The notes beneath the pieces are model-generated. The model ran no database searches. It was not told the origin of the DNA and worked only from the letters and a program-made list of their open reading frames with translations. A stretch of DNA of 55,291 nt from Candidatus Levilactobacillus faecigallinarum (GTDB lineage Bacteria; Bacillota; Bacilli; Lactobacillales; Lactobacillaceae). Made by a program: the position numbers and the translations under genes. Below are positions 30,988 to 40,929 of this stretch, piece by piece. The stretch spans positions 1 to 55,291 of the forward strand of contig DXGJ01000002.1 of assembly GCA_019113985.1 (NCBI GenBank), written 5' to 3'. How positions within the stretch are numbered: position 1 is the stretch's first letter; each line of letters starts with the position of its first letter.

Positions 30988-33963
30988 ATGGAGCACTATG
31001 ATGGGCCAGCCTTTTTCCGGAAGTTTCCGGTCAAACCGGCACCAGTAAAACGGGAAGATCCAATCGCCGAACGGGCGGCCTCCCAAGTTAAACAGCGGCA
31101 ACAACGGAATACGCATGAACAGCGACCGACCGAGCCCCAAGCCGCAGCCAAAAACGATTATCAGCACCAGCATCAGCAAGATACGTCCCAAACAGCGGCA
31201 CAGACGCCGGATAATCTAAATTACCGGCCTTTTCAGGTTACCGAAATTCCGAAACAACTCCACTGGAGTCACCGCGATGCGACCAGTCGCCAGCGGTACC
31301 AAAAGCTCGTCGCACGTTTACATAAGGCCGACGACAGTTTTTTTCTGTTCGCCGCCCCTGGTGACGTTGCCCCCGCAACGCCGGTCATGACGGTTGCCCC
31401 TGATTCAGGGGCAACTGATCGGGTTGCGGTGGTAACTCCCGCCGAACCGGCCCGACCGGTGGAGGTGTTTATGCCTCATCCGGAAGCTTTGCAGCAACCG
31501 GTCACGCCAGAAGCGACGCCGGTTACGACCGAAGACGCGCAGGCGACAACGGTTGAGTCGGAAACTGGCGACGTGGCATCAGTATCTGAGTCGGTTGAAC
31601 ATTCTACGGATGAACGGTTTGTGGAACCGGCCCCAACGGAGATTTTCTATCCGGAGCGGCCAATTGATCAGGACCAAGCAACGTCAGCAGTTGGCAAGAA
31701 TTCAGAAGTAACGCCGGCTGAAACTGTGATTCTGAATCCGGAAATTACGCCAGTTGACGAACCAGAAACCGAAGAATCCGGGACTGGGGAGCTGAAAACT
31801 GAAGCACCAGAAACGAATGAACTAAAAACTAAGGAACCAGAAGCTAAGGAACCAGAAGCTGAAGAAGCAGAAGCTGAAGAAGCAGAAGAACTAAAATCAG
31901 AAGAACCAAAACCTGAAGCATCAAAACCAGAACCAGAAGAATCGAAGGTCGAAACGCGCGGGGCCGTGGCGTCCCAGCCCGCGAGCTCGCCGTCGATTGG
32001 CGTCGACTACCTGCCCGTTGGGTCGGCGTCGACACCCACGCCCGTGAATAGGGAAGGGGAGTCGTCCGTTTCGGATACGCCTCAGTCGGGAACGTCGGCG
32101 GCGACTGACCAGGATGGGCTTCAGGTGGATGCTGACGTGCAACGCCTGTTGGATCGTGCGACCAGCGGTGAGCCATTACCAGTCACTGAGCCAGCAGGGG
32201 ATACAGCGGCTGCTGAGCTGTCAGCGGACGTAGAAACGACTTCGCCGACGGTCGACCCGGCAGACGCTGCCACGCCACACCCAAGTGTTGACCCGACAGC
32301 GTCAGTCGAATCACCAGTAGCCGACAATCCAGCTGTTACAACACCACCGGTAGCTGCCGACCCAACACCCGTGGTCAAGGCCAAGCCGAGTCGTGGCCTG
32401 GGACATTCGCTGGGCGACATCATGCAAGAGGAGGGGAACGACCAACGCAACTTAGCGCTGTTTGCCAACCCGACCGTGCAAGCGCCAGCGACTCCAGAAC
32501 CCGAAGAACCGATTCGGGGCTACCACTTCCCAGGGTTAGACTTACTTCCGAAGCCGGTGGTTCCTGATGAGAAGGCTTTAGACGAGTGGATTGAGCACCA
32601 GGCGACCGTTTTGGACGCAACTCTAAGTGCCTTTCACGTCGACGCCCACGTGACGGACTGGACCATCGGACCCACGGTGACCCAGTTCCAGGTCAAGCTG
32701 GCGCTAGGCGTCAAGGTCAATAAGATTACGAACTTAAACGATGACCTGAAGCTGGCCCTAGCCGCAAAGGACATTCGAATCGAAGCCCCAATTCCAGGCA
32801 AGACTACGGTCGGTATCGAAATTCCAAACAAGAAGTCCCGACCGGTCATGTTGTCGGAGATCCTGAATTCGGCAGCGTTCAAAAAGAGCGAATCGCCGCT
32901 AACGGTCGCACTCGGGGTCGACTTGTTCGGCCAACCGCAAGTGACCGACCTGCGGAAGATGCCCCACGGACTGATTGCCGGGGCCACGGGTTCCGGGAAG
33001 AGTGTCTTCATCAACTCGTTACTGCTGTCGATTCTCTACAAGGCCAACCCGCAACAGGTCAAGCTGTTACTGATTGACCCGAAGGCGGTTGAAATGGCCC
33101 CTTACGACGGGTTGCCACACCTGTTATCGCCCGTGATCTCCGACCCGAAGGCCGCTGCAGCCGCCCTCAAGTGGGTGGTTACCGAAATGGACCAACGCTA
33201 CGAGAAGCTGGCCGCTGCTGGTGTGCGGAACATCGAGCAGTTTAACGACCGCGCCGATGCCAACGACGAACCCGGCCTGAAGATGCCGTACATCGTGATC
33301 ATTATCGATGAATTAGCTGACTTGATGATGATGGCCGCCAGCGAGGTCCAAGACTACATCGTCCGTATCACGCAAAAGGCGCGGGCTGCCGGGATTCACT
33401 TGTTGGTTGCGACGCAACGGCCAAGTGTGGACATCGTGACTGGGACTATCAAGAACAACATCCCGACCCGAATCGCCTTCATGGTCTCCAGTCAGATTGA
33501 CTCGCGGACCATCCTGGATACGACTGGAGCCGAAAGCCTGTTGGGCCGCGGGGATATGTTGTACCTGGGCAACGGGGCCAGTCAGCCGATGCGGCTGCAG
33601 GGAGCCTTTGTCGAGGCCGAGGTTGATAAAGTCACCGACTTTGTTCGGACCCAAGGAAAGCCACGTTATGCGTTCGAACCCAATGGCCTCCTGAAAAAGG
33701 AGACCGCTGAGGAGAATCAAGACGAACTGTTGCCGAAGGTCCTGGAATATATCGCGCAGGAAAAGACGGTCTCGACCTCGAAACTCCAGCGGGTCTTCTC
33801 GATTGGCTATAACCGGGCCGCCAACCTGATTGACGACCTCGAACAACGGAACTACGTCTCACCACAACATGGGTCCAAACCACGGGAGGTTTACCTCACG
33901 CCGGACGACCTGGGGAAACAATTACCGGACCCCCATGATCAAAGTGCACCCTTTTCATCTTAA
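30988..33963 (+). CDS. sftA: Soluble FtsK/SpoIIIE-family DNA translocase SftA
   Basis: A 991-residue ATP-driven DNA pump expected to clear chromosome DNA from the closing septum. No membrane helices are seen at the N-terminus, which marks the SftA (YtpT) branch, not FtsK or SpoIIIE. Residues 1-110 are basic and helical. Residues about 130-490 are a low-complexity Glu/Pro/Thr/Ala linker with a run of EPEA/EEAE units near 280-315. The motor (about 520-900) has Walker A 'GATGSGKS' (665-672), Walker B 'IIIDELADLM' and 'VATQRPSVDIVTG'. The C-terminal winged-helix gamma domain (about 905-965, 'IGYNRAANLIDDLEQ') reads polar KOPS/SRS-like sites. ATG 30988 follows aaggaggaagcaac. The gene next to it, murC, is the usual neighbour. 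Confidence 0.94.
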   Translation: MEHYDGPAFFRKFPVKPAPVKREDPIAERAASQVKQRQQRNTHEQRPTEPQAAAKNDYQHQHQQDTSQTAAQTPDNLNYRPFQVTEIPKQLHWSHRDATSRQRYQKLVARLHKADDSFFLFAAPGDVAPATPVMTVAPDSGATDRVAVVTPAEPARPVEVFMPHPEALQQPVTPEATPVTTEDAQATTVESETGDVASVSESVEHSTDERFVEPAPTEIFYPERPIDQDQATSAVGKNSEVTPAETVILNPEITPVDEPETEESGTGELKTEAPETNELKTKEPEAKEPEAEEAEAEEAEELKSEEPKPEASKPEPEESKVETRGAVASQPASSPSIGVDYLPVGSASTPTPVNREGESSVSDTPQSGTSAATDQDGLQVDADVQRLLDRATSGEPLPVTEPAGDTAAAELSADVETTSPTVDPADAATPHPSVDPTASVESPVADNPAVTTPPVAADPTPVVKAKPSRGLGHSLGDIMQEEGNDQRNLALFANPTVQAPATPEPEEPIRGYHFPGLDLLPKPVVPDEKALDEWIEHQATVLDATLSAFHVDAHVTDWTIGPTVTQFQVKLALGVKVNKITNLNDDLKLALAAKDIRIEAPIPGKTTVGIEIPNKKSRPVMLSEILNSAAFKKSESPLTVALGVDLFGQPQVTDLRKMPHGLIAGATGSGKSVFINSLLLSILYKANPQQVKLLLIDPKAVEMAPYDGLPHLLSPVISDPKAAAAALKWVVTEMDQRYEKLAAAGVRNIEQFNDRADANDEPGLKMPYIVIIIDELADLMMMAASEVQDYIVRITQKARAAGIHLLVATQRPSVDIVTGTIKNNIPTRIAFMVSSQIDSRTILDTTGAESLLGRGDMLYLGNGASQPMRLQGAFVEAEVDKVTDFVRTQGKPRYAFEPNGLLKKETAEENQDELLPKVLEYIAQEKTVSTSKLQRVFSIGYNRAANLIDDLEQRNYVSPQHGSKPREVYLTPDDLGKQLPDPHDQSAPFSS

Positions 33964-34019
33964 ATTGAATAGGCCTCACGTGCTTTAAGCCGCCAATTCT
34001 TTTATGGGGGTGGGGGATA

Positions 34020-34028
34020 TGCTAAAAT
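34020..34028 (+). promoter_or_regulatory. Extended -10 promoter of murC
   Basis: TGC (34020-34022) directly followed by TAAAAT (34023-34028), in the context 'tatgctaaaatat', with a weak -35. The leader to the murC start is about 70 bases. Confidence 0.5.
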
Positions 34029-34104
34029 ATAACCAGAGCAGCTCAAAAAGGTCTTTGGAGTTTTCCTGAAATCGGACTGAGTTGAGTAGAAAAGAGGATC
34101 ATTA

Positions 34105-35436
34105 ATGGATAACGCAACGGTGTACCATTTTGTCGGAATTAAAGGATCAGGGATGAGTGCCCTCGCCCTGATTTTACATGATAAGGGCTTTCAAGTTCAG
34201 GGCTCAGATATCACCCAGTACACGTTCACGCAACGCGGGCTGGAACAGGCCAACATCAAGGTGATGGCCTTTGATGAAGCCAACATTCACGAAGGCCTGA
34301 CAATCATTGCCGGGAACTCCTTCACGGATGATCATCCAGAAATCAAGAAGGCTCGTGAAATGGGCCTGCCAGTTTACCGTTACCATGAATTCTTGGGTCA
34401 CTTAATCGAAGGCTACACCAGTATCGGAGTGGCCGGGGCCCACGGTAAGACCAGCACCACGGGCCTGTTAGCCCACGTCTTAAGTGGTGTGGCGCCAACC
34501 TCTTATTTAATCGGTGATGGGACCGGGAAGGGAACGCCGAACGCGCGCTTCTTTGTTTACGAAGCCGACGAATACCGGCGCCACTTCCTGGCAACCAAGC
34601 CGGACTACGCCATCATGACCAACATCGACTTTGATCACCCCGACTACTACACGGGGATCGATGACGTTTATAGTGCCTTTGAGACCTGGTCCAACCAGGT
34701 CAAGAAGGGGATTTTCGCCTGGGGTGACGATCCGGAATTACGGAAGCTCAAGACCGACGTGCCCGTTTATTACTACGGGACCAGCGACCGGGATGACTTC
34801 CAAGCCAAGAACATCAAGCGCTCCACGACCGGGTCGAACTTTGACGTTTACCATGACGGGGAACTTCTGGGCAACTTCGAAATCCACCTGTATGGTGAAC
34901 ACAACGTGCTGAACAGTTTGGCGGTCATCGCCGTGGCCTACTTCGAGAAGGTCAACATGGACGAAATCAAGCACGAACTGGCCGACTTCAAGGGTGTTAA
35001 GCGTCGGTTCACGGAACGGAAGCTCGCCGACATGACCATCATCGACGACTACGCGCACCATCCATCCGAAATCAAGGCGACCTTGGACGCCGCACGGCAG
35101 AAGTATCCGGATAAGGAGATCATCGCGGTCTTCCAGCCCCACACCTTCAGCCGGACGATTGCGTTGATGGACGACTTTGCCAAGAGCCTGAACCTGGCCG
35201 ACAAGGTCTACCTGACCAACATCTTCAGTTCTGCGCGCGAAACGCAGGGCGCCGTATCCAGCAAGGATCTGGCTGCGAAGATCGTTAAGGGTGGCGACAT
35301 CCTGACGGTCGACAACATGTCGCCACTCCTGGACTACCACGATGCCGTGGTCGTGTTCATGGGTGCCGGGGATGTTCAGAAGTACGAACGTTCCTACGAA
35401 GACCTGTTGAGTCACTTGTCCTTGAAAGACAACTAA
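34105..35436 (+). CDS. murC: UDP-N-acetylmuramate--L-alanine ligase
   Basis: This 443-residue cytoplasmic ligase joins L-alanine to UDP-MurNAc with ATP, the first amino-acid step of the peptidoglycan stem. The N-terminal Rossmann motif is '[13 protein letters not shown]' (10-22), the ATP loop 'GAHGKTSTT' begins at residue 112, and Mur family residues include '[10 protein letters not shown]' and '[11 protein letters not shown]'. The C-terminal domain has '[10 protein letters not shown]' and 'FQPHTFSRT'. The length is normal. ATG 34105 follows aagaggatcatta. Ends at a strong terminator. Confidence 0.97.
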   Translation: MDNATVYHFVGIKGSGMSALALILHDKGFQVQGSDITQYTFTQRGLEQANIKVMAFDEANIHEGLTIIAGNSFTDDHPEIKKAREMGLPVYRYHEFLGHLIEGYTSIGVAGAHGKTSTTGLLAHVLSGVAPTSYLIGDGTGKGTPNARFFVYEADEYRRHFLATKPDYAIMTNIDFDHPDYYTGIDDVYSAFETWSNQVKKGIFAWGDDPELRKLKTDVPVYYYGTSDRDDFQAKNIKRSTTGSNFDVYHDGELLGNFEIHLYGEHNVLNSLAVIAVAYFEKVNMDEIKHELADFKGVKRRFTERKLADMTIIDDYAHHPSEIKATLDAARQKYPDKEIIAVFQPHTFSRTIALMDDFAKSLNLADKVYLTNIFSSARETQGAVSSKDLAAKIVKGGDILTVDNMSPLLDYHDAVVVFMGAGDVQKYERSYEDLLSHLSLKDN

Positions 35437-35447
35437 TTTAAAGATTG

Positions 35448-35490
35448 AAAAGCGTGTTGCCGCGGTGAAATCTGGGGCAACACGCTTTTT
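35448..35490. terminator. Bidirectional hairpin terminator
   Basis: A perfect 14-pair stem, aaaagcgtgttgcc / ggcaacacgctttt, between convergent murC and the DUF2785 gene, with ttgtg after it on the + strand. Confidence 0.85.
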
Positions 35491-35493
35491 GTG

Positions 35494-36318
35494 TTAGTTA
35501 AGATAACCGTTCTGGTGATAGTAGTGGTGACTAATGGCTTGAAGCACCGCGTGAATCGGTTCATCGGCTGGCAGTAAGAAGAATAGATGATGACAGAAGG
35601 CCAGCCAGTTGTGGGTCCGGGCGATGGCCGCGTGGTCGGTGAACGAAAAATCACGCCAAACCACAGTATCCGTCTCCTGAAGCCATTGCGTCAGGACTTC
35701 TGCTCGCAGATGGTGCTGGGTCAATGCCTGAACGATGGGCATCGCTAGGCGGGGTTCCTCGTCGTTAACGAACGGTCGTGGTTGATGGGTCAGGACGGTT
35801 GCGATGGCCGCGAGGGCTTGAGGTGCTTGGGCTTGATTGAAGTGGGGATGTGACCAGGCGGCACCTAACAGGTCACTACCGTGGCAAATACCATCCGCCC
35901 ACCCATTCCCGGTGACCCAACCGCGGGTGTCGTGCTCACGCGGTAGGTAGGCCAATGCATCAGCGATAAATTGGTCGCGGATGGCGGTTGGCAGCCAGGT
36001 CTCCCGGGCGTCACTCTCCAGGAGCAGGGCGGTCAGTAAGGCCGTGAAGGTTTGCAGGAAAACCGTTGACCCTTGGGGCTGGTCGATAGCGGTGAATAAC
36101 GGACGGTCATGGAGCAGCTTGTGGGCTACCAGGCGTTTCTGTTCGGCCGTTAGCCGGTTCTCGGTGAACCCCCGGGCGAACAGAGTGTAGACGGTGTCAT
36201 CGCGAATCGTGGGGTCCGGGTCGCCGACGTGAGCCAACATGGTGGCCACCTGGTCATCGGTAAAGTGTAAATCAGTCGCGGTGACGAGCCGCTGTAAAGA
36301 CAAAAGGGAACTGTGCAT
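35494..36318 (-). CDS. DUF2785 family protein
   Basis: 274 residues, all-helical, soluble. It carries the marker segment 'GWVTGNGWADGICHGSDLLG' in the middle and 'DDTVYTLFARGF' near residue 40, which I recognise as DUF2785. The helical hairpin pattern suggests an alpha-solenoid of HEAT-like character. No member with a known function comes to mind. The start is ATG 36318 with gaggtgattttta upstream on the - strand. It is a lone gene, convergent with murC and divergent from the Bax-inhibitor-like gene. Confidence 0.88.
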   Translation of the reverse strand: MHSSLLSLQRLVTATDLHFTDDQVATMLAHVGDPDPTIRDDTVYTLFARGFTENRLTAEQKRLVAHKLLHDRPLFTAIDQPQGSTVFLQTFTALLTALLLESDARETWLPTAIRDQFIADALAYLPREHDTRGWVTGNGWADGICHGSDLLGAAWSHPHFNQAQAPQALAAIATVLTHQPRPFVNDEEPRLAMPIVQALTQHHLRAEVLTQWLQETDTVVWRDFSFTDHAAIARTHNWLAFCHHLFFLLPADEPIHAVLQAISHHYYHQNGYLN

Positions 36319-36424
36319 TAAAAATCACCTCGTTATGTCTTGACGGTACCACAGTTGGGGCCGGTCAAGGACATAAAAATTTAGTTGGTAATCTGAATGT
36401 CTTTTAGCCGAGTTAGACAGATTA

Positions 36425-36454
36425 TTGGCCCTTTACTTCGGAATTTGCTAAAAT
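36425..36454 (+). promoter_or_regulatory. Putative promoter of the Bax-inhibitor-like gene
   Basis: TTGGCC (36425-36430), an 18-base spacer, and TAAAAT (36449-36454) with TGC directly before it. The transcript would have a leader of about 75 bases. Confidence 0.5.
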
Positions 36455-36535
36455 ATACCCTAGTTATCTTAGAAGTGGCTACAACCATTTACAGTGTAGC
36501 TAAGTCGGGAATTGATTTGAAAGAAGGAGCTTTCT

Positions 36536-37240
36536 ATGAATAATTATCAACAACAGCCCCGCGAGACGATTAATACCCAAGTTGGTCTGAACAGTTTCTT
36601 GACCAAGATGTTCGGCTGGATGGGATTAGCCGTATTAGTTTCCGCCGCAACGGCATTTTACATGGTATCATCCGGTGCGGTATACGCCATGCGCGGTACT
36701 GGCATGCTAGTCGGTCTGATCGTCTGGTTTATCTTACCGTTCGTGATTAGCGCACAATCCATGAAGCGGCCGACGGTGGCCTTTGCTGGCTTGATGGTCT
36801 ATGCGGTTATAACGGGTGCGGTCTTATCAACATATGCCTTGATTTATACGGGGGCCGCAATTGGTCAGGCGTTCGTTTCCGCCGCAGTGGTCTTTGTCAC
36901 CATGGCATTGATTGGGTTGACCACAAAACGTGACTTGACTAAGGTTGGTACACAGGCGACCGCAGCTTTAATTGGTTTGCTGGTAGCCATGGTCTTGAAC
37001 ATGTTGATTTTCAAGAGTCCCACGATTGTCTTGATTTTCTCGTTCATCGCCGTAATCATTTTCTCAGCTTTGACGGCATGGGATACGCAGAAGATGCAAA
37101 AGCTTTACATGCAGTATGGTGACCAGGTTTCAACGACTGGTTTAGCTGTCACGGGGGCTTTGCAACTCTACTTGGACTTCGTTAACTTGTTCCTCCAAAT
37201 CTTACAAATTATCGGTCTCTTTGGTGGCAGTCGCGACTAA
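36536..37240 (+). CDS. Bax inhibitor-1 / YccA family membrane protein
   Basis: 234 residues with seven membrane segments after a short Gln/Asn-rich cytoplasmic start. Family marks are 'NSFLTKMFGWMGLAVLVSA' and the C-terminal 'FSALTAWDTQKMQKLY' carrying the conserved Asp pair region, then 'GALQLYLDFVNLFLQIL'. Bacterial members (BsYetJ type) behave as pH-dependent calcium leak channels; whether this one does is unknown. ATG 36536 follows gaaggagctttct. It is transcribed alone and ended by a hairpin at 37258-37286. Confidence 0.92.
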   Translation: MNNYQQQPRETINTQVGLNSFLTKMFGWMGLAVLVSAATAFYMVSSGAVYAMRGTGMLVGLIVWFILPFVISAQSMKRPTVAFAGLMVYAVITGAVLSTYALIYTGAAIGQAFVSAAVVFVTMALIGLTTKRDLTKVGTQATAALIGLLVAMVLNMLIFKSPTIVLIFSFIAVIIFSALTAWDTQKMQKLYMQYGDQVSTTGLAVTGALQLYLDFVNLFLQILQIIGLFGGSRD

Positions 37241-37257
37241 TCAGCCGAATTCACCCG

Positions 37258-37286
37258 AAAGTCCTGGCCTTGGCCGGGACTTTTTT
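37258..37286 (+). terminator. Hairpin terminator before polA
   Basis: Stem aaagtcc(tggcc) / (ggcc)gggactttttt with a short tt-containing loop, then a run of six T. Confidence 0.78.
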
Positions 37287-37389
37287 CGCATCTCCTAGGT
37301 TTTGTTTCGGATTTACCCAGTTTTTTGGTAAAATAGACCCAGAATAGACGAACGCGGTGGACGCAGATGCCGCGTGGAAGGAGCCCATT

Positions 37390-40047
37390 ATGGCGGAGAA
37401 ACGATTATTATTGATCGACGGCAACAGTGTCGCCTTTAAGGCCTTTTTTGCCTTGTACACGTCCCTAGGCCGGTTTACGAACGGCGAGGGGTTACACACC
37501 AATGCCATTTACGGCTTCAACACCATGTTAGAAACCATGTTAGATAATGTCCAACCGACCCACGTGTTGGTGGCATTCGACGCTGGGAAGGTCACGTTTC
37601 GGACCAAGATGTACGACGACTACAAGGGTGGCCGGGCCAAGACGGCGCCAGAGCTGTCGGAACAGTTTCCCTATCTAAAGGAGCTTCTAAAGGCCCGTGG
37701 TATCAAGACCTACGAGTTACCCAACTACGAAGCCGACGACATTATCGGGACCATGGCCAAGCGGGCCGAGGCCGATGGCTTCACCACCACCATCGTGACC
37801 GGTGACCGAGACCTGACGCAACTGGCCAACGCCCATACCACGGTTGCCATCTCCAAAAAAGGGGTCAGTGAGATCGAACATTACACCCCGGCCTATGTGA
37901 AGGAAAAGATGGGTGTGACCCCCGAACAGATTATTGACATCAAGGGGCTTCAGGGCGATACCTCGGACAATTATCCTGGGGTTGCTGGTGTGGGTCCCAA
38001 GCGGGCGGTTGATTTGATCACCAACTACGGCAGTGTCGAGGGCGTTTACGACCACATTGATGAAATCACGGCCAAGAAACTGAAAGAACACCTGATTGAA
38101 GACCACGACAACGCCTTACTTTCGAAGAAGCTCGCAACTATCAACCGCGAGGCGCCAGTCGACCTACAACTGAGCGACCTGGTCTATAGTGGTCCCGACA
38201 TGGACGCGCTGGTGGCCTTTTACCAACAGATGGACTTCCGGACCTTCCTCAAGAAGCTCTCCGTTGATGGTGAGGCCCCGAGTGCGGTGCCGGGGCTAAC
38301 GGACATTGCTTACACGGTCCTGACGGCCGACAATCTAGCCGACGTGCAGTTGACCGATAACTGTGCTTTTTATCTGGAGATGGACGGTGAGAACTATCAT
38401 TTGGCCGAGTTTGCCGGGTTCGCGATTGGTAACCAGGATCACTGGTGGGTCAGTCGCGACGTGACGCTGCTCCAGCGGGCCCCCCTCAAGGCCCTCTTGG
38501 AAGACGATCAGGTCACCAAGCAAGTCTTCGACGCCAAACGGACCTACGTGGGCCTGAACCGGCTTGACATCACGCTAGCTGGCGTCGATGGGGACTTGTT
38601 GTTAGGGTCTTATCTACTGAACACCTACGACAACAGTAATGATCTGGGGCGTGTGGCCGCCGAACACGGGTACACGCAGGTCGAGACCGACGAGGACGTC
38701 TATGGTCGCGGGGCTAAGCGCGCGATTCCCGACGACGATGCGATCTTCTTCAAGCATTTAGCCCGGAAGACCCGGGCCATCGAAAGCCTGAGAGGCTCCT
38801 TATTCAAAGACCTCGCGGACAACGACCAGGCCGACTTATACCGCAATATCGAGTTACCCATGACCTTCGTCCTGGCCCGAATGGAAATTGCCGGTATCAC
38901 GGTGGACGCCGATGAATTAAACGCCATGGGCAGTAAATTTACCGAGATGTTAGCCGAAATCGAACAGACCATTTACCAGGAAGCTGGTGAGAAATTTAAT
39001 ATTGGCTCACCCAAGCAACTGGGACACATCTTGTTCGAGAAGCTAAAGTTACCGGCCCTAAAGAAGACCAAGACGGGTTACTCCACTGCCGTTGGCGTCC
39101 TAGAGAAACTCGCGGCCGACGCCCCAATTGCCGAAAACATCTTGAAGTACCGGAAGATTGCGAAGATTCAGTCGACCTACGTGGAGGGCCTGCTGAAGGT
39201 CATTCACCCAGACGACCACAAGGTCCACACCCGTTACCTGCAAACCTTGACGCAGACGGGGCGGCTCTCGTCAGTTGACCCGAACTTGCAAAATATTCCA
39301 GTCCGGACTGAAGAGGGCAAGGCCATTCGGAAAGCCTTCGTGCCCCGACACCCCGGCTGGCAGATTTTCTCATCCGATTATTCACAAATCGAACTGCGGG
39401 TCCTGGCTCACATGAGTCACGACGCCAACATGCAGGAGGCCTTCCGTGAAGGTGAAGACATTCATGCCGCCACGGCCCGCCGAATCTTTAAGCTGGGCCC
39501 CGATGAGGAGGTCACACCGAACATCCGGCGCCAGGCCAAGGCAGTCAACTTCGGTATCGTTTATGGGATCAGTGACTTCGGGTTGTCCCAAAACATTGGC
39601 ATTACCCGGCGTCAGGCCAAGCAGTTTATCGACACCTACTTCGAGGAGTATCCAGGCGTTAAGGCCTACACGGAGCGGATGGTTCAGGTGGCTCACGAGC
39701 AGGGCTACGTTGAGACGATTGCCCATCGGCGGCGCTACCTGCCGGATATCAACTCGCGAAACTTTAATCAGCGGTCATTTGCCGAACGGACGGCGATGAA
39801 CACGCCGATTCAGGGGAGCGCGGCCGATATCATCAAGATTGCAATGATTCGGATGGAGGCGGCCCTGAAAGACCTGCAGGCCACGATGCTGTTACAAGTA
39901 CACGATGAATTGATCTTCGAGGCCCCCGCCGCGGAGATCCCAACGTTGGAGAAGTTGGTACCCAAGATTATGGACTCGGCGGTCGACTTAGAGATTCCGC
40001 TAAAGGTCGATAGCCATTACGGCCCAACTTGGTACGACGTGAAGTAG
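37390..40047 (+). CDS. polA: DNA polymerase I
   Basis: An 885-residue repair and Okazaki-fragment-processing polymerase. The 5' nuclease domain (1-290) has 'LLLIDGNSVAFKAFFALY' and 'PNYEADDIIGT'. The 3'-5' exonuclease fold (about 300-470) lacks the DxE proofreading pair: the first motif reads 'YLEMDGENY', as in other Gram-positive Pol I enzymes. The polymerase domain has motif A 'DYSQIELR' (D663), motif B 'RRQAKAVNFGIVYG' and motif C 'VHDE' (H838-D839). ATG 37390 follows aaggagcccatt; a longer frame to 37357 lacks support. It begins the polA-mutM-coaE-nrdR-dnaB-dnaI unit. A TAAAAT box with TGG before it lies near 37328-37336. Confidence 0.97.
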   Translation: MAEKRLLLIDGNSVAFKAFFALYTSLGRFTNGEGLHTNAIYGFNTMLETMLDNVQPTHVLVAFDAGKVTFRTKMYDDYKGGRAKTAPELSEQFPYLKELLKARGIKTYELPNYEADDIIGTMAKRAEADGFTTTIVTGDRDLTQLANAHTTVAISKKGVSEIEHYTPAYVKEKMGVTPEQIIDIKGLQGDTSDNYPGVAGVGPKRAVDLITNYGSVEGVYDHIDEITAKKLKEHLIEDHDNALLSKKLATINREAPVDLQLSDLVYSGPDMDALVAFYQQMDFRTFLKKLSVDGEAPSAVPGLTDIAYTVLTADNLADVQLTDNCAFYLEMDGENYHLAEFAGFAIGNQDHWWVSRDVTLLQRAPLKALLEDDQVTKQVFDAKRTYVGLNRLDITLAGVDGDLLLGSYLLNTYDNSNDLGRVAAEHGYTQVETDEDVYGRGAKRAIPDDDAIFFKHLARKTRAIESLRGSLFKDLADNDQADLYRNIELPMTFVLARMEIAGITVDADELNAMGSKFTEMLAEIEQTIYQEAGEKFNIGSPKQLGHILFEKLKLPALKKTKTGYSTAVGVLEKLAADAPIAENILKYRKIAKIQSTYVEGLLKVIHPDDHKVHTRYLQTLTQTGRLSSVDPNLQNIPVRTEEGKAIRKAFVPRHPGWQIFSSDYSQIELRVLAHMSHDANMQEAFREGEDIHAATARRIFKLGPDEEVTPNIRRQAKAVNFGIVYGISDFGLSQNIGITRRQAKQFIDTYFEEYPGVKAYTERMVQVAHEQGYVETIAHRRRYLPDINSRNFNQRSFAERTAMNTPIQGSAADIIKIAMIRMEAALKDLQATMLLQVHDELIFEAPAAEIPTLEKLVPKIMDSAVDLEIPLKVDSHYGPTWYDVK

Positions 40048-40068
40048 CCACGAAAGAAGGGCGATTGA

Positions 40069-40929
40069 ATGCCAGAATTACCAGAAGTTGAAACGGTGCG
40101 CCGCGGGTTGAGTCAACTCGTGGGCGGCGCCACAATCGATCACGTTGAGGTCCTGTACCCCAAGATGGTCCGGCCCGACGCGGACGAGTTTACCGCTGAA
40201 TTGATTGGTCGTAAGATTGAGAAAATCGACCGGCGGGGGAAGTACCTGTTGTTCCGCTTCAGCGGAGACCTGACCATGGTGTCCCACCTGCGGATGGAGG
40301 GCAAGTACGACGTCCAGCCTGAGGGGAGCCCGGTGACCAAGCACACCCACGTGATCTTTCACCTGACGGATGACCGGGAGCTGCGGTATACGGATACCCG
40401 GAAGTTCGGGCGGATGCGGCTGGTGCCCACGGGAACTGAGGCCGAGGCCTTACCGTCGTTGGGCAAGATGGGTCCCGAACCGACTGAACAAACGTTGACG
40501 TTAGCTTATATGCAGCAGATTTTCGGGAAATCCCATAAAATCATCAAGCCCTTTTTGCTTGATCAGTCGCGCATTGCCGGACTGGGCAACATCTATGCTG
40601 ACGAGGTTCTGTGGTTGTCAAAGATCAACCCGCTAACGCCGGTCGATACGTTGACCGAGACGCAGCTGGAAACGTTACGGCAGAACATTATTACTGAAAT
40701 TAGTAAGGCTATCGCGGGCCACGGCACCACCGTACATTCCTTTTCCACGGCCTTTGGCGACGCGGGCCATTTCCAAAACGACCTGCACGTGTACGGTCGT
40801 GAGGGGGAACCCTGCGACCGGTGCGGCACTGAAATTGTGAAAATCAAGGTCGCCCAACGTGGAACCCACTTCTGCCCGCACTGTCAACCGTTGCCGCCGG
40901 AGGCTCAGGAGGTCCTGGAAGATGACTGA
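40069..40929 (+). CDS. mutM: Formamidopyrimidine-DNA glycosylase
   Basis: A 286-residue glycosylase/AP lyase that removes 8-oxoguanine and formamidopyrimidines from DNA. The N-terminal catalytic PELPEVET follows the start Met, with the proline as nucleophile and the next Glu (E3) as acid. The conserved Lys lies in 'GKYLLFRFSG', and the helix-two-turn-helix has 'SRIAGLGNIYADEVLW'. The C-terminal zinc finger is 'CDRCGTEI...HFCPHCQ', with four cysteines. It is 21 bases after polA and overlaps coaE by 8 bases. It pairs functionally with polA in base-excision repair. Confidence 0.97.
   Translation: MPELPEVETVRRGLSQLVGGATIDHVEVLYPKMVRPDADEFTAELIGRKIEKIDRRGKYLLFRFSGDLTMVSHLRMEGKYDVQPEGSPVTKHTHVIFHLTDDRELRYTDTRKFGRMRLVPTGTEAEALPSLGKMGPEPTEQTLTLAYMQQIFGKSHKIIKPFLLDQSRIAGLGNIYADEVLWLSKINPLTPVDTLTETQLETLRQNIITEISKAIAGHGTTVHSFSTAFGDAGHFQNDLHVYGREGEPCDRCGTEIVKIKVAQRGTHFCPHCQPLPPEAQEVLEDD

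Noticed and set aside
31844..32468. Long - strand frames inside sftA
   Set aside because: They mirror the Glu/Pro/Ala linker code and have no start signals; low-complexity shadows only.
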